Shown: in pieces, positions 1 to 12,650 of the stretch
How the letters are laid out: every line of letters starts with the position of its first letter
Numbering within the stretch: the stretch's first letter is position 1
DNA from: Chamaecyparis obtusa
Lineage: Eukaryota > Streptophyta > Pinopsida > Cupressales > Cupressaceae
Length of the DNA: 64,000 nt
Direction of reading: 5' to 3'
Assembly: GCA_027943335.1 (NCBI GenBank)
Contig: BSBK01001584.1
Span: 1 to 64,000 of the forward strand
Notes under the pieces: generated by a model
The model's database searches: none
The model's input: only the letters and a program-made list of their open reading frames with translations
What the model was told of the DNA's origin: nothing
Translations under genes and position numbers: made by a program

Positions 1-700
1 AATCTCAGTAAATTTTTTAACCATTTCACAACAATCACACCAACCACATTATCAACTAATGAATAGAAAAAATAACTAAACCTAATAGTACAATAATCAT
101 GCTCAAGGAAAAAGGCTTATGAATTCATGTCACCTGGATGAATTCAAAGAGGTAATAATTCATAAACTTGTCCACTATTTCAATATAATAAATGGCTAAA
201 TTAGGATTTGGACCTAAATATATTTCCCCTCTTACCATTGAGATATTTCTATAGGGCACGCCCATCCTGACAATTCAAGAAAGTCGATGCCCAGTACTTG
301 CAAAGCTACATAAAAGACAAGCATGTACATCCATATATATAACAAACAATGGCATGGATTAGTACATCATGTGGATCCTGCAAGTAGGTGACTATGACTC
401 TATCCCTCAACCACATCAGACATGTCAAATAGAAAAGTAAAAAATACTTGATATCCATACACATGCAAGTATGGAGTAAGTAAAACCACAAATATAAACA
501 ACATCATAATCATATAAATAATCATCATCATAATAATTATAATCATCTAACTATAAACACATGATATCTCACGATTGTCTAATATCAAATCACCATGTAA
601 TGTCATACATCCATAACCTCAAAATAACATTGAAATAATCAATGCACACATGAAAGTGACCTAAAAGATTTTGACAATATAAAACTAAAAAGAAAACTAT
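1..700. other. AT-rich intergenic DNA, no gene
   Basis: This stretch is AT-rich with loose ATCATCATAATAAT-like runs around 500-560. No reading frame of interest, no RNA gene and no clear element end is visible. Short frames here are chance frames in AT-rich DNA. Confidence 0.6.
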
Positions 701-819
701 GGGTGGGCATTACACAAGTTGAACACCAAAATATGAGCATATGGCATATTCATCTAACAAAGAAGAAAACAACATGTAGGAAGATGGCATGGTCGAACAT
801 AATCAAGTGTAAGAGGAAC

Positions 820-2515
820 TTTTGTACATTGCATCACAAGAGGAAGGAATTGAAAAGACAATAAAGGAGGCAATTGAATTTATCCAATGAAGAGAAAGGA
901 TAGCAAGTGAATATTAACATTTGGCAACTCTTGAGGGTGAAGAGCTAGAAGATATCACATCATAAATTTGAAGAAGAAGCAATCCTGAATGAAATCTTAT
1001 CCATTCTACAAGAGGAGGTTTTCAAAATGAGTTATGAGAAGTTTTAAGGATCCTTAAAAAGGAAGATAATTAGATGGATGTGTTGAATAATGAATTGAAA
1101 CCTACCATAGAAAAACCTAAATATGAGAAATAATTCAAAGGGTCATTAAAGGACATCATCATTATTATGTGTTTCAGGGGAAGGGGGGGTGCTGAAAGAT
1201 CTCATGGAGGAAGTACAATTAGATTCATTACCAAAGACATCTCAAGACATAAAAGTTGTTGTAAGTGGCATAAATCATCATCTGCTAGAGGTATTACCAC
1301 TTGAGATGCTATTTGATTATCAATTCATGAATATATTTGAATGTTGAGTCATTGAATCCTTAGTTTTTTAGGACAACATGGTTGTTGAGTTTACAAATGA
1401 ATAAATTCAAGATATTCCTAAAGAAGAAATCAAAAATCTCACATCAGATAAATAAAATCCAAGTACCCATGGAAATAATATGCAAGATGATCAACAAGTT
1501 TCTCCCATGGAAGAAGAAAATGAAGGAAAGGTGGGGGGTGCTATTTGATGTTGAATTCAAAGAAAAGACTGGAAAACTATTTGAGGATTGTATCATTAAG
1601 GAATCCTTGATTTTTTAAGACATATTGATAGAGCTACATAAGGATGCATGGAATGTACTACATAAGGATAAGTAATTGGAGGAGATATTCCATGGACCTA
1701 AGTTCATAATGGATCTTGCATTCCTCTCTCATGAGTTCAATGCTGATGATAGTGGGAGGATACATCATCAACTATGACCTCCTGAAGCTATTGATAACCT
1801 CCATTCAAGAGAAAATAACACCAAGTTGTTAATTTCTCTTCTTCTAATACTGAAATTTATTCTTTTGAATATGGTAATTTAGGTAAGACAACTGGCATTT
1901 AGGTAGATCTTGGTCCTAATGAACTACCTCAACTATTGATTTTACATGATACATTTCCTGAATTTGAATGTGAGGTGGTAAATTATTTATTAGAGTACAA
2001 GGACATGAGTTCATGGTGGATAATACATTCCTCTCTCATGAGTTCAATGTTGATTCTTATGGGAGGATACATCATCAACTATGACCTCTTGAAGCTATCG
2101 ATGATCAACAATAATTCGAACAAGAATCTCCATTCAAGTGAAAATCACACCAAGTTGCTTCTTTATCTTCTTCTTCTAATAATAAAAGCTATTATTTTGA
2201 TTATGGTAGATTAGGTAAGACAACTTGCATTTGGACAGATCATGGTCATACTAAACTACCTCAACTATTGATTTGACATGATACATCTTCTGAATTTGAA
2301 TGTGAGGTGGTAAAATTTTTGTTAGAGTACAAGGATAAGTTTTCTAGATTGAGAACCATCACTCAAGCCTTGTTATTATTGAAAATTTCTAGGAACCATG
2401 TCATATCATGGGAATATGTAGTCTCTTTGAGTGTTCTATATATAGTTAGAGTAGGTATGTCTTGTACCATTTGGTTCAAGAATGTTAGAATAGGTTTCCT
2501 TTACGTCAGTTAATT
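820..2515 (+). pseudogene. decayed plus-strand coding relic, unrecognised
   Basis: Several consecutive plus-strand frames read as protein-like text interrupted by stops and frame changes, for example DIPKEEIKNLTSD near 1410 and a piece with FECEVVNYLLEYKD near 1965 that recurs as FECEVVKFLLEYKD near 2295. The acidic, lysine-rich character and the local duplication suggest a dead retroelement gag or accessory frame. I do not recognise the family, and no domain can be named. There is no start codon or promoter to support expression. Confidence 0.3.
1690..2330. repeat. imperfect tandem duplication, ~310-330 bp unit, two copies
   Basis: The block from about 1721 (TTCCTCTCTCATGAGTTCAA) recurs from about 2028. 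The block ending GAATTTGAATGTGAGGTGGT at 1960 recurs at 2292. The spacing changes from ~307 to ~332 bp between these anchors, so small indels separate the copies. It lies inside the decayed coding relic and duplicates part of its frame. Confidence 0.7.
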
Positions 2516-2519
2516 TAGT

Positions 2520-4795
2520 TGTCTTAGGAGCCAAGTTATTAATTTTCCTTGAGTCCTTTGGCTTAAGTTTGGTGGCTCAAATTTAGTCATTAGTTTAGTT
2601 TCTTAGTTGCTTTAGTTTGTAGATCTTCCTTGAATTAGTTGACCCAAGAAGTTTAATGGTTTAGTTGTTTAAATTTCTTTGGTTTAGGTCTTTCTTCGTT
2701 AGTAGTCTAGTTTACAGGGATCTCAATTTGTGAGATATGCAATGCATTATACAACACACTCTGGTGTTTTCCCAATAATTTTTTTTGTTTTATTTCCTGT
2801 ATATCTCCTTTTGAGGCTCTCATGAATTGGATATTTCTCCTAATAACCTCGTCATGTGAAAAGGATTTTTCCTAGTTTTGCATTAGTGTCCTCTATTGTT
2901 CTTTGAATGACTAAGTCTTTCGATTATATTATTATACTCACACTCATTTTCTCTGAGTCATTGGAGCCTTCTAAGAGAAGTTGGAGTTAGTGAAAAGATC
3001 TTATGCATGCCTCAGTGCAACTATGGTTTCTGTAAACCCATTATGAGATTCACTACTTATGGGAAAAATAAAAGGTGAAAAATTAAAAGTAATATCAAAA
3101 GAAAGAAAATTTTATGATAGGGAAGTGAGTTGGTTTAGGTAGTGGTTGACACTCAGAATTGATATTTAAAATTTGAGATAGAGAAGAAAAGGAAAATTCC
3201 AGGAATTTTGGCTTTGAGTGTGCACACATCTCTATAGGTACTATTCAATTCAAATTTACTAAAAGTAGAGCAATCTCTATGGTGAAATCACATCAATAAA
3301 CTCATTGGGGCTATGGATGTTCAATTGGAAATGAGGCTCTATCCAAAATGTTTTGGGAATATGTATTTCCTATGTAGCTAACTACAATGGATCTTAGGAA
3401 ACTTTCAGTGGTCTTATTGAGTGGGGAATGAACACACTTGCACACACATGTATTGAGGATGAAGGATCTTAGCTTAATTCATGGTTTCTTCCATTTTGAG
3501 TGCATTTCATATTTGTTTGATAGGTGAAAATGGGATTGATCAATTATTCTAAATTCCAAGTAGGTTTTATCCTTGAAATGTTTAACAACATTTCTTTTAG
3601 GTAGGTGCTAGATGTTGTGACATTTTCACACCATCGCCCCATTGTAAATGGGGAATCCCTCTTTTTCTTGGAGAATAGGAATTCATGGTAGTTTGAAAGT
3701 CTATGAGCCTAAAATATGATTTTGAGAAACTCTTTCTCATCTTTGAGTCAAGCCATTCAAAGAGCCTGAGAGAGTGATTAGAGATCTAGGAACCACCAAG
3801 CCTAAATTGCAATCTAAGTCTTATCACCTTTGAAAATGAAATGTTTGGATTTGAAAGATGTTGAGTTGAAGTTAAAAGAAGCATGAATGATGAAGAAAAA
3901 TACTCAATGAGAAGTTGAAATTGAGAAAAGAAATAAAATATGACACTTAGTAGGTTGAGGTATAAGATGGTTTATTTTTTCACTTGAATTCATCAAATCA
4001 GATTCTTAAGAAAAAAATTTTGGGGATGAATGTTAGATTGTGAACCAAGATTCAATAAAATTCAACCTCAATTGGCTCATTACATATTACATTTGTAAAT
4101 ATAAGAATCAAAATATCAGAAAGGCATGGAAAATTATATTATTCACACATCATTACTTTGAATCATCTAAAAATCATATGCACATAAATTGCAACATATT
4201 GCATTTGTCATTCCACTTCGCTAATTGCATAAGAATACATGTATCATATGAATCATCCATATATATATATAGGTGCATTATAGAAGATCATTTAGCAATC
4301 ATATAACATCATTAGACATAAAACAATTAGAATCATACATAAAATATTTAAAAATTAAACATGTCAAGATAGAAAATAATCATGAATATAGCTATGTATC
4401 GCATAAGCTTAATCATAGAGTCATAAAATCATCCATTTTATAAATAATGTAAGCTATCATAATTCATTATGTAATATACCATAAAATAGAGAGCAATATG
4501 CATCAAAATCATCAGAAATACACCACATCACCATATAGGATCATCATAACATCATGCATATAGAAATAAAATCACATCATAAGCGAATCCATATCATAAG
4601 AGCCTCATAAATAGATCCACACATAATAGTATATCCATCATATATCATAAAACATAAAAATAGTGTGCAAGTGTACAAGGATATGATAAATAACAAGAGA
4701 AAACTCAACTCATAAATAGTCCTCAGAACATATAAAAAATGTTGTATACATAAGCCCATAACTACAATGCATTGCCTCTAGAACCTGCTAGTCTA
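2520..4795. other. non-coding repetitive DNA, no recognisable gene
   Basis: T-rich then A-rich sequence without a supported gene. The part around 2740-3060 has the look of LTR-type sequence (TTTTATTTCCTGTATATC and surroundings), but no partner repeat was found in the window. From 4040 to 4760 it is dominated by ATCAT/ATAAAATC low-complexity text. Nothing further can be supported. Confidence 0.45.
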
Positions 4796-4799
4796 ACCT

Positions 4800-5245
4800 A
4801 AAGAAAAGATAGACTTATCCCTTCAGATCCTTTACCTATCCCTAGCCTTGAAGGTCTTCTCCTTTGACCTATACTCTTAGTATGAAATGTCATATATTCT
4901 CTCCCATATGAACTACCCACAAATATTTCCACTCTTTTCTCAAGAGGAATAACCTAGTCATAAGTAGATTTCCAAGAGGAAATCTCCTTTGCACTTTGAA
5001 ACATCAATCTTATAGTCTCTCACTAAGGACCTAAGGATATCATCCTCTCCAACTCCTTAATAAGTGTCTTAGCATGTTCATACTACTCTATAGTAGTATC
5101 CATATCCATAGTCAAATCTTGAATATGTCTTTGTATCCTCTTAATCTATCTCTCCAACTATAATATTTGATCCAACTATTGGTTCCCAAAATGGACTTTA
5201 TGCTCTAACAGGAAACCAATACATCTACAGATTTTGAGGATTGGT
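4800..5245 (-). pseudogene. decayed reverse-strand coding relic, coiled-coil-like
   Basis: Read on the reverse strand, this segment gives a stop-interrupted but protein-like text with heptad-like spacing (for example QIKRIQRHIQDLTMDMDTT, then KTLIKELERM, then IPLEKRVEIF). That resembles a decayed gag or accessory protein of a plant retroelement. No catalytic motif or zinc knuckle is visible, and the assignment rests only on composition and partial frame continuity. Confidence 0.3.
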
Positions 5246-5572
5246 TAGATCCAAATATTTAGCTCTAGAGGTGATTAGACCAACTGTAGGGACAAGACTA
5301 CCCTCTACACTTCTGGCTCTGCAAAACCAAGGAGGGTGCTCCTAATCCAGTAAAAACAATACTTATCTCACTAATCACTGACTAGATTTAAATATAATAG
5401 ATGAATGATAAGAGAAACCTAAATGATGACCATTCATTCGTAGATTTTTCACTATCACTAGGTGGTAATTTATTCTGCAAATCACTGAACTTCAAAGAAT
5501 TTTGACAATTTTATGCTTTAAGATGGAAATACTAGTAGAATCCTTTTAAAAATTTATCTCTATGAGAAGAAC

Positions 5573-5622
5573 TTCACTATCAGCCAGTGTCTTATCCATT
5601 GGGCTACACCTCCATTGCAAGA
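5573..5622 (-). repeat. tRNA-like A-box sequence, possible SINE head
   Basis: On the reverse strand this reads GGAGGTGTAGCCCAATGG followed by ATAAGACACTGG. That matches a tRNA D-arm with a polymerase III A box (TAGCCCAATGG). No convincing B box follows at the right spacing, so it is not a functional tRNA gene. A decayed tRNA-derived SINE or tRNA fragment is the most that can be said. Confidence 0.3.
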
Positions 5623-6328
5623 CTGTTATACATGAACAAATATACTGAAATTTGAAAGATTTATTCCCCTTTGAAAATACTAATCACCCTGTGGTGGATT
5701 TTATCAAAGGTTCCTAGATTCACACTACTTACTGATGCATCCTTAAGCAAAAATTTAAAGAATTTATGTCACATTCAAAGCTTATTTAATCTGATCCTGG
5801 ATCAAAGCTGAGAAATATAGACATACACATAGATATCATCTATGCAATGAATTGGAACAATTCATAACTCAAACAGAAATACTCAAGGAGAGATATAAAT
5901 CTTGGATTTTATTCAAATGCTTTATTATATCATGCTCACAAAATGCTTTACAGTATAACCTTCTAAAAATAACTTGAACTACAAAATATTGTGCTTTTAT
6001 ATAAATAATGTCTAAAAAATGGTTTACGGTATCCCAGACTCAAGAAACTTATCAATAAAATTGATCAAGTTCTCGGTCCTTTTACACTGATCCTGGTAAT
6101 CCTTTTATATAATAAGGATTGCAAACAAGCTTCAGATCCTCTTAGAAAAGACAAGAAAGAAGTCCTCAAATAAGACAAAAAATGCAAATAAAAACTTTCT
6201 TGTTACAAAAGTTCAAGATGGATCGTAAAGATGAGTGCCAAAATCTTGCAATAGCTCCCAAGGTTAGTTCAACTTCTGCCAGGTGTTGTATCCGTATCTA
6301 TGATAATTGCTTGATGTCTTTATCCTTG
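5623..6328. other. non-coding, no gene seen
   Basis: AT-rich sequence between the tRNA-like fragment and the decayed reverse-strand gene. It may be the 3' flank of the element carrying that gene. No repeats or signals are evident. Confidence 0.4.
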
Positions 6329-9300
6329 TTAGCTTTGATCTTGAGGGTTTGGAATGTTGCCACCTACTACCTCTTTATTCGATGCTTCTTTCCCTTCTGA
6401 ACCCTTTGAGGGATATGTTGATTCCCAAGTCATATAGGTCTCTTCACTTGGCCAATGAAAGGAAAGGACTTCATCCTTCTTCGGTAATAATTTGTTCCAC
6501 TCAGCAACCAACTGGTGAACCTCTATTCTCACATTAGCAAAATGCATCCTAGCATCCTGAAGGAGTTCAACAAGTTGTATGAATGGGGTATTATCATCTG
6601 TACATAAAATGGAGTCTACTTTAGACAATACTTGTCTATCTATTTTCTCCATCCATTGATCTTTATCTTTAATTACCCCATCTGCCTTAATAAGACCAGG
6701 AAAATTTTGAAAATCATCCTGGAAATATCTCACCCTTAAGATTTCTGATCTTCTTCTTATACTCCCCCTATTTACCTCAAAATCAAAATGATGCTTAAAA
6801 AACTTGTAAGTCTTTGTTAGCTCTATATCCACAATACATTTATCTTTAAATTGATCAAAAATTGACTTCAAACTATCTTTCCTTGCAGCCCATTTTTTCC
6901 AAAATCTTGTCCATAGTAACTAATTCTTTCTGAAAAGATGCTAAAATGTCTGCCAATTGTTTTGCAGTTTTGTATATTTCTTTAGGTTTCACTTTTGCAA
7001 CAAAATTTGAAACCACATCCTTTATCTTCTTCTCAAACCTCTACTTTACCTTTTGATCAATGTCATCCTCATCCATGGAAGGAGGAAGAGGGGAAGGAGG
7101 AAATTCAAAAATAGGGCTTGATGAGGAAGGCCCAGCAGGGGAAGATGCTATTTGCATCTGCTCTGATAGTTGTGTTGGGCCATGCTCTCCCAATCCTTTC
7201 TTTAAATTTTCAATTAAAGTATCTCTTTCAAGAATCCCCTGTTTCAACTCACCATAAACCTTCAAAATTGTTTCCAACTTTGCAGTGAGTTCTTCCTTCT
7301 CCTTGGCCTCCTTTTTTGCCACCTTTGTTGTTAATTGTGCTATGGCCATTACCATGTCTGATGCTTCCAAAAAAGAAGTATCAGTAACCCTTCTTACAAT
7401 TAGACTCCCTAAAAGATCACCTCTGACAATTTTTTTTCCCCTATTATTTTCATTCTTTTTTAGGGACCACATTACTAAAGCTTGGTGATTGTCACTAAAA
7501 GTGACCCCTTTAACAACCTGTTCTACTTCTTCTTGAGTTTTGTGGAAAGGATTGGTTTATTTTTTTACTGCATCAAAAACCACCGCATCATCTATGTCCC
7601 ACTCTAGAAGGATTAGCACTCTTGATACTTTTAACATATCTCTTCCATGTTCTGGAGTGATTAGTTTAAACATTGTAGTGATCTCTATTTTCACTTCCTC
7701 CTCTATAATTTTCAAATCCTTCCCTAGATTCTCTTCATGTTTCTTCTCACAGATTTCTTGAAATTGGTTGATGTTTAATTTCCAAAGAAACTGCATGAAA
7801 GCCCTAGTTTTAACAAAAGTATCATCAGCTAAGAACTCATCACAAGCCTGTTTAATTATTGGGTCCAATTCTATGCCTGCCAATTCTCCTGTTCTTAGAT
7901 CTAGTTTGGGCTCCTCTGGTAGCTCTGGTACTCCTTCATTTACTTCTTCATAGGTCATAAAAATTTGACCTAAAGCATCTGTTTGCTGTATTTTTTCTGC
8001 AATCTCTTGGTCATGAAAAAATCTTAGAGGAGACTTTGATGGAGAATAATCCTTTTCAACATGAACAGGGCTTTCTTCTACTCTCTATTTCTTTGATGGG
8101 GGTGGAGAATCAATTACATCCTCAGAGGCTTGAAGATGAAGAAAGTCAGGGACCTCTACACTCTCCTTTTGTTTCTCAATTTGTTGTGAAGTTTATGGGA
8201 CATCCCTTGTATTAATTTTCCTTTTCTAGCCTTGCTGTGGTATTAAAACATTGTAACCAGTCTTCTTTTGCACCATGTACCTCCCTGGGGGTAACCCTTT
8301 TGCAAATATAGGCTTGCTTAACAATTGTTTAGCCTTTTCTGGGTCATCCTTCATAACCTTTTCCTTCTTTTCATTTACGGTCAGAAAAATACCCTGAAAA
8401 CAATTCATAAGAGTATCTATTTTCTTCCCCATTGGAGTTATGCTTTTCAGGGGATCCCATCCAGAATCAAATTATCAGATAAAATCTAATGTTTTCTTGT
8501 ACACCAGCCATTTTTCTTTCCTAAACTCCTGATGCTGCAACTTTGGAATATTTCTAACAATATCTTCAGGAAAATTAAAGATGTGGTTAATCATGGCACA
8601 CTTGGCTATCTTCTTAAACATTTCATTATAGAACCCCTTTGGGTCTGTTGTTCTAGTAATGGTAGTGGCCATACGGTATGGAGCCAGGATTTTATCCATG
8701 TGAACCCATCCACCATTGGTAATTATGAATTGGTGGGAAATGGTAACATTTGGAAATAAAGTTCCCTTGCTTTTTCCAGTGAGGGCATACTCTTCAATAT
8801 CTCCCAATTGCCTAAGAAATTATGCAATTCCAATCCTAAGGGGTACATGATAAGGCAATATAAAAGGGGTCCCCTTGAAACCATACAACCTGATGACAGT
8901 TGATACATTGTAGAAAATGACATCACCCCAATTGTGAATAATATTTAGATTCTTAGCAAACTAATTTGGCCTAATGAGCCATGCCAATACTATTGGGATT
9001 GTTGGGTTGTCTAAGACAAACAACATCCTGAGTCTGGCTACAAAATGTTTATCAAAACTTGAGAAACTATTATCCTTTCTATCCTAGGTCAATGTGAGGC
9101 TCCATAATTGGACTGGCATATCTTCACCATCCTTTTGTATCATTAGTTCCATGTCTTGCCCAAAAATGCTTGATCCTTTAAACAAAAACATGTACATTAT
9201 GAAAGAATACCAGTAGAAGGGTCTATCATCTTCATTCTTTTGAATCTTCACTAATCCATTATGGATTTGTTCAGCAATGAATGGAGTGAAATCAAAAGTA

Positions 9301-9830
9301 ATAGATAGATGTGAATGTAGAATTTGAATCACCATGTACATCAAATGTGTTAGCATCCTCTCACTAACATCCTCTCCAAAAACCTGAGATAATGACCAAT
9401 ATGCACCCTTAGCTCTGGAATCAAAATATTCTATTTTAAAAGGCTCATGTGTGTTCTGTCCCATAATAACCATTTTCCCAATTTTGGTGTAGAAATCCTT
9501 CAACAATTTGCTTCTGAAATAGTTCCTTTGTGCATCATATACTTTCCTTATCTCTTCAAAATCAATATTCTCTTAACTGTCTGAGGGTTCACTTAACCTG
9601 AACACCTTCCTAATCTCTTCAGTAGAAATTTTGATCAATAGTATTCCCTTTGCATCCCTAACCTCCATAGTGATTGGGTCATAACTCTTTGCAACCTAGA
9701 TCATCAAATCAATATCTCTTTCTGGGAAATCACTGGGAGACAATAGCCAATCCTTGCAATTCTTCACACTTGAGTCTCTACAATTTTTTGATTTCTTTGT
9801 GCTTCTGAGAGTGCATGAAATCTTGATATA
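6329..9830 (-). pseudogene. large decayed gene of unknown family (about 1,100 codons)
   Basis: A chain of reverse-strand frames reads in one direction from ~9830 to 6329 with shifts and stops between pieces (9084-9506, 8475-8807, 8226-8432, 7557-7958, 7041-7472, 6329-6871). The N-terminal part contains PERDIDLMI then KGILLIKISTEEIRKVFRL. The middle has GAYWSLSQVFGEDVSERM and RPFYWYSFIMYMFLF. Near 7200-7400 there is a Lys/Glu-rich coiled coil (AKKEAKEKEELTAKLETIL) followed by a Ser/Pro-rich linker (SSPIFEFPPSPLPPS). No reverse transcriptase, integrase, transposase or zinc-knuckle motif is visible. The ILLxIS..xIRKVFRL signature looks like plant repeat-encoded proteins of unassigned function, so it is probably the accessory frame of a non-autonomous element. 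I cannot name the family. It is dead as it stands. Confidence 0.55.
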
Positions 9831-9990
9831 TGAGCAATTAAAGCAGTCATTTCAACAATTCATTTAGCACGATTCAACCATTACTCCTCTGAAAAATTGA
9901 ACTGTCACTTCTTAATGGGAACTTCAAATTTGCATCACTTTATCTCTAGCTTGAATTAGAACCATCAATTTTTACTAGAAGATGATCTAA

Positions 9991-10659
9991 AGGCCTATTA
10001 CATGATTGCATTGCCTGAAAATCACTCATGTGAACATACGACAAGCCGTCACTTAGTCTCTTTATTAGAAGCAATCCCCTATAACTCTTATTGTTAAAAC
10101 AAAATGTTAGTTGCATGATTACATAGCTTGAAAGAAGCTCATGTGAACATGTGACAAACCATTAGCCTTCAATCTACGTCATCTTTTCCTCAAGTTACTG
10201 GTCCCACTTTGCCTTTGTCAATGATGAGATAACAGGTCAAGAACCCTTAATAGGTGGACCGGTTTTTCTTTTTGCCTTTCAGTGTCCCCACTTATTGACA
10301 ACTGCCACATCAGTAGGACTTTTCAACCAACCATTAGTGGCCACATGTGCACAGCTGGAAAATGGACCCACTGAGAATTAAACTAAGCTTGATGCAAGAT
10401 CGATGGTTAGTTGCATGATCGCATAGGTCTCTAAGATTCTATGTGATCATATGACAACCATCGGATCTTCTTTATTACTTTCACCTTTGAAGATTCCTCT
10501 GACGCTGGTCACACTTTCCTTTACAAATAAAAGGCTACCACTTGTGAAATATTTGTCAACGGTCCCACTTTGTTTCTACATTAAGCTTCTCTGTAAGCTC
10601 GACGGTCAGTCACATGATTGCATAGGTCTATAAGATTCTATGTGACTATACGACCGTTG
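9991..10659. repeat. four dispersed copies of a ~60-bp imperfect hairpin
   Basis: Copies lie at about 9991-10050, 10101-10163, 10401-10463 and 10601-10659. Each has an inverted pair of arms around a short loop. In the third copy, GATGGTTAGTTGCATGATCG pairs with a right arm ending TGATCATATGACAACCATC, and the loop holds GTCTCTAAGATT. The fourth copy has ACGGTCAGTCACATGATTGC against a right arm ending ACTATACGACCGT. Outer stem bases differ between copies while pairing is largely kept. They lie 0.2-0.8 kb upstream of the decayed reverse-strand gene, so they could be its upstream region or the subterminal repeats of its element. Confidence 0.7.
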
Positions 10660-10663
10660 TTAG

Positions 10664-12497
10664 ATCTTCTTTAAAGATACCAAGCCGAATAAAAGCTAAA
10701 ACATTAGAATATAAAGTATTTAGGACTTAGGATATATCATAGCCACCAGACTGAGGAAAAAATAAAACCACTAGTCCCTGAGACTTTAGGAAAACTTTAC
10801 GCACATGCATTTTTGAGATTTTAAGTGATAAAAAAGGTAATGCTCAAATAGATTTAAAACAAAGCAACCTAGGGCTTTTTGAAAATGGCATACATTCAAG
10901 GTTTTTCTTAGGTTTAACTCTTAATTAGGGCTCACTGGATACTAAGGAAGAAAAAATAATTTTGCAGGATCTTTTATGGGTTTTTTGTGGCAAAATTATC
11001 ACAATTTCATGAACAACTAGACACACTTCAAATTTATAAAATTTTCACAAGACTCGTGTGTGGAAAATTTGAAGTGCCAACACCAACTATACCTATAAAT
11101 CATCCAATTGAGCTAGAATATGATCAACATCAATATATGCCTCATCCTCTAGATGATTATAGTGTTTTAGATATGGATCATCATATGGGATAAAAACATT
11201 TGCAGGCCTCTGTGACTATACCTATGCCCAATCCTATAGAATATCACCCTAAATTTGTACCAAAATATTAATAAGAGGGGCCTTCTATTACTAAACCTAT
11301 TGTCTCACCCTGCCTTATATCCTTAGTCTAATCTAACCAACTACTTGTCCCTAACTATCCTATTGACTTTGTCCTCCATATCCATCATGACCTCCTCCAA
11401 CATCTCTTTGTGTACCACCATAATCATTTTTCCTCCTCCACCATGAACTTAGTACCTCATGATCCTCATCCTCTAATGATGGAGGAATTTAATCAAGTCT
11501 AAAAGTCCTGGGAATGGTTGATTAATAAAATACATCACATACTCAGTTGCAATACCTAGATCAACATCACTCCTCATGGTCTATGCTTGATAAGGATTAG
11601 ATAGAAAATCAACTTGAAAAGTCTAAAATGAAATTACTAAACTCCAATCTTCTCACTCCTTGGGCGTTTGAGAAAATTTGGTAGTACCTTAGGACATCCT
11701 TTGGATCCTACTAAAATTTTGGAGGACATGTGTCACAATATGTCTCTTAATGATATAAGGTGTCTACTCTAGAAGCCATCGGGTCTAAAAATAATAGCCA
11801 AGGTTTGTAACTTCCTCCTCCCACTCTACATAGTCAATTTATATTCTCCATGTCATTGAATCTAATGAATCTTAAGTGCGATTCTAGTACTCTAACTTTC
11901 CTAGCTTGGGATAGAAATATAAACCAAGATAGGAATATACAAAAGGCTATATTTCACCTTTTAATCTCATGTAAATAGGATGAGAAATGGAAATATTCTC
12001 CCGATCCCATGTATGGAGAAATGTATCTCCTATTTAGAGGTTCATAGTAAAATTGTAAACAAACTAGTACAAATAATTATACAGGTGCACTAACATGCAT
12101 ACACCCCATCAAAATATAAAACTCTCATCATCCATCCTCTCCAATGTCTAACCCCAACCAAAAATGAACCCATGCAATCTTTGGGTTGTACATACATAAC
12201 CTCTAATAGATCCAGTTAAAACTAAAAGTAGAGGATCATACAAGTCCACCATATCTATCCAAATGATCTTAGCTTCATTAATATCATCATCTCCTTACAT
12301 ACATCTAATCCACCATGTGGATCATACTACACAAACTCACTAGTGATGGGTAATCTAATGATGCAAAAAACATCCTCCCAAATGACTAATACCTCGCTAG
12401 TTGGAAAATGAAAAGATATTATTTTGCTATGTCTTCTCTTAGCTAAGGAAACGAGCATACCCAAGTTTATCCTAATCTTGGGCATATAGAAAACATG
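10664..12497. other. decayed repetitive DNA; small relic frame near 10987
   Basis: A plus-strand frame at 10987-11193 (KLSQFHEQLDTLQIYKIF, later PIELEYDQHQYMPHPLDDY) reads like a fragment of a repeat-encoded protein, but it stops after 68 codons and I do not recognise it. The rest (11200-12497) is pyrimidine-rich sequence without a supported gene. It ends at the copia target site. Confidence 0.4.
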
Positions 12498-12650
12498 CAA
12501 CATGTTGGATTATAGAGAGGAGGGGGGTGAATCAGTAATCCCTGGTTCCAAATACCTAAAATATTTTTTCTCTAATTAACTCGGTAGAAGCTTGGTAACA
12601 CACACTTTACTATTTATCGACAACAGTAAATAAAAAATAATAATTTAAAT

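Noticed and set aside
5573..5622. Functional tRNA gene
   Set aside because: Only an A-box/D-arm-like part is present. There is no B box, acceptor pairing or anticodon arm.
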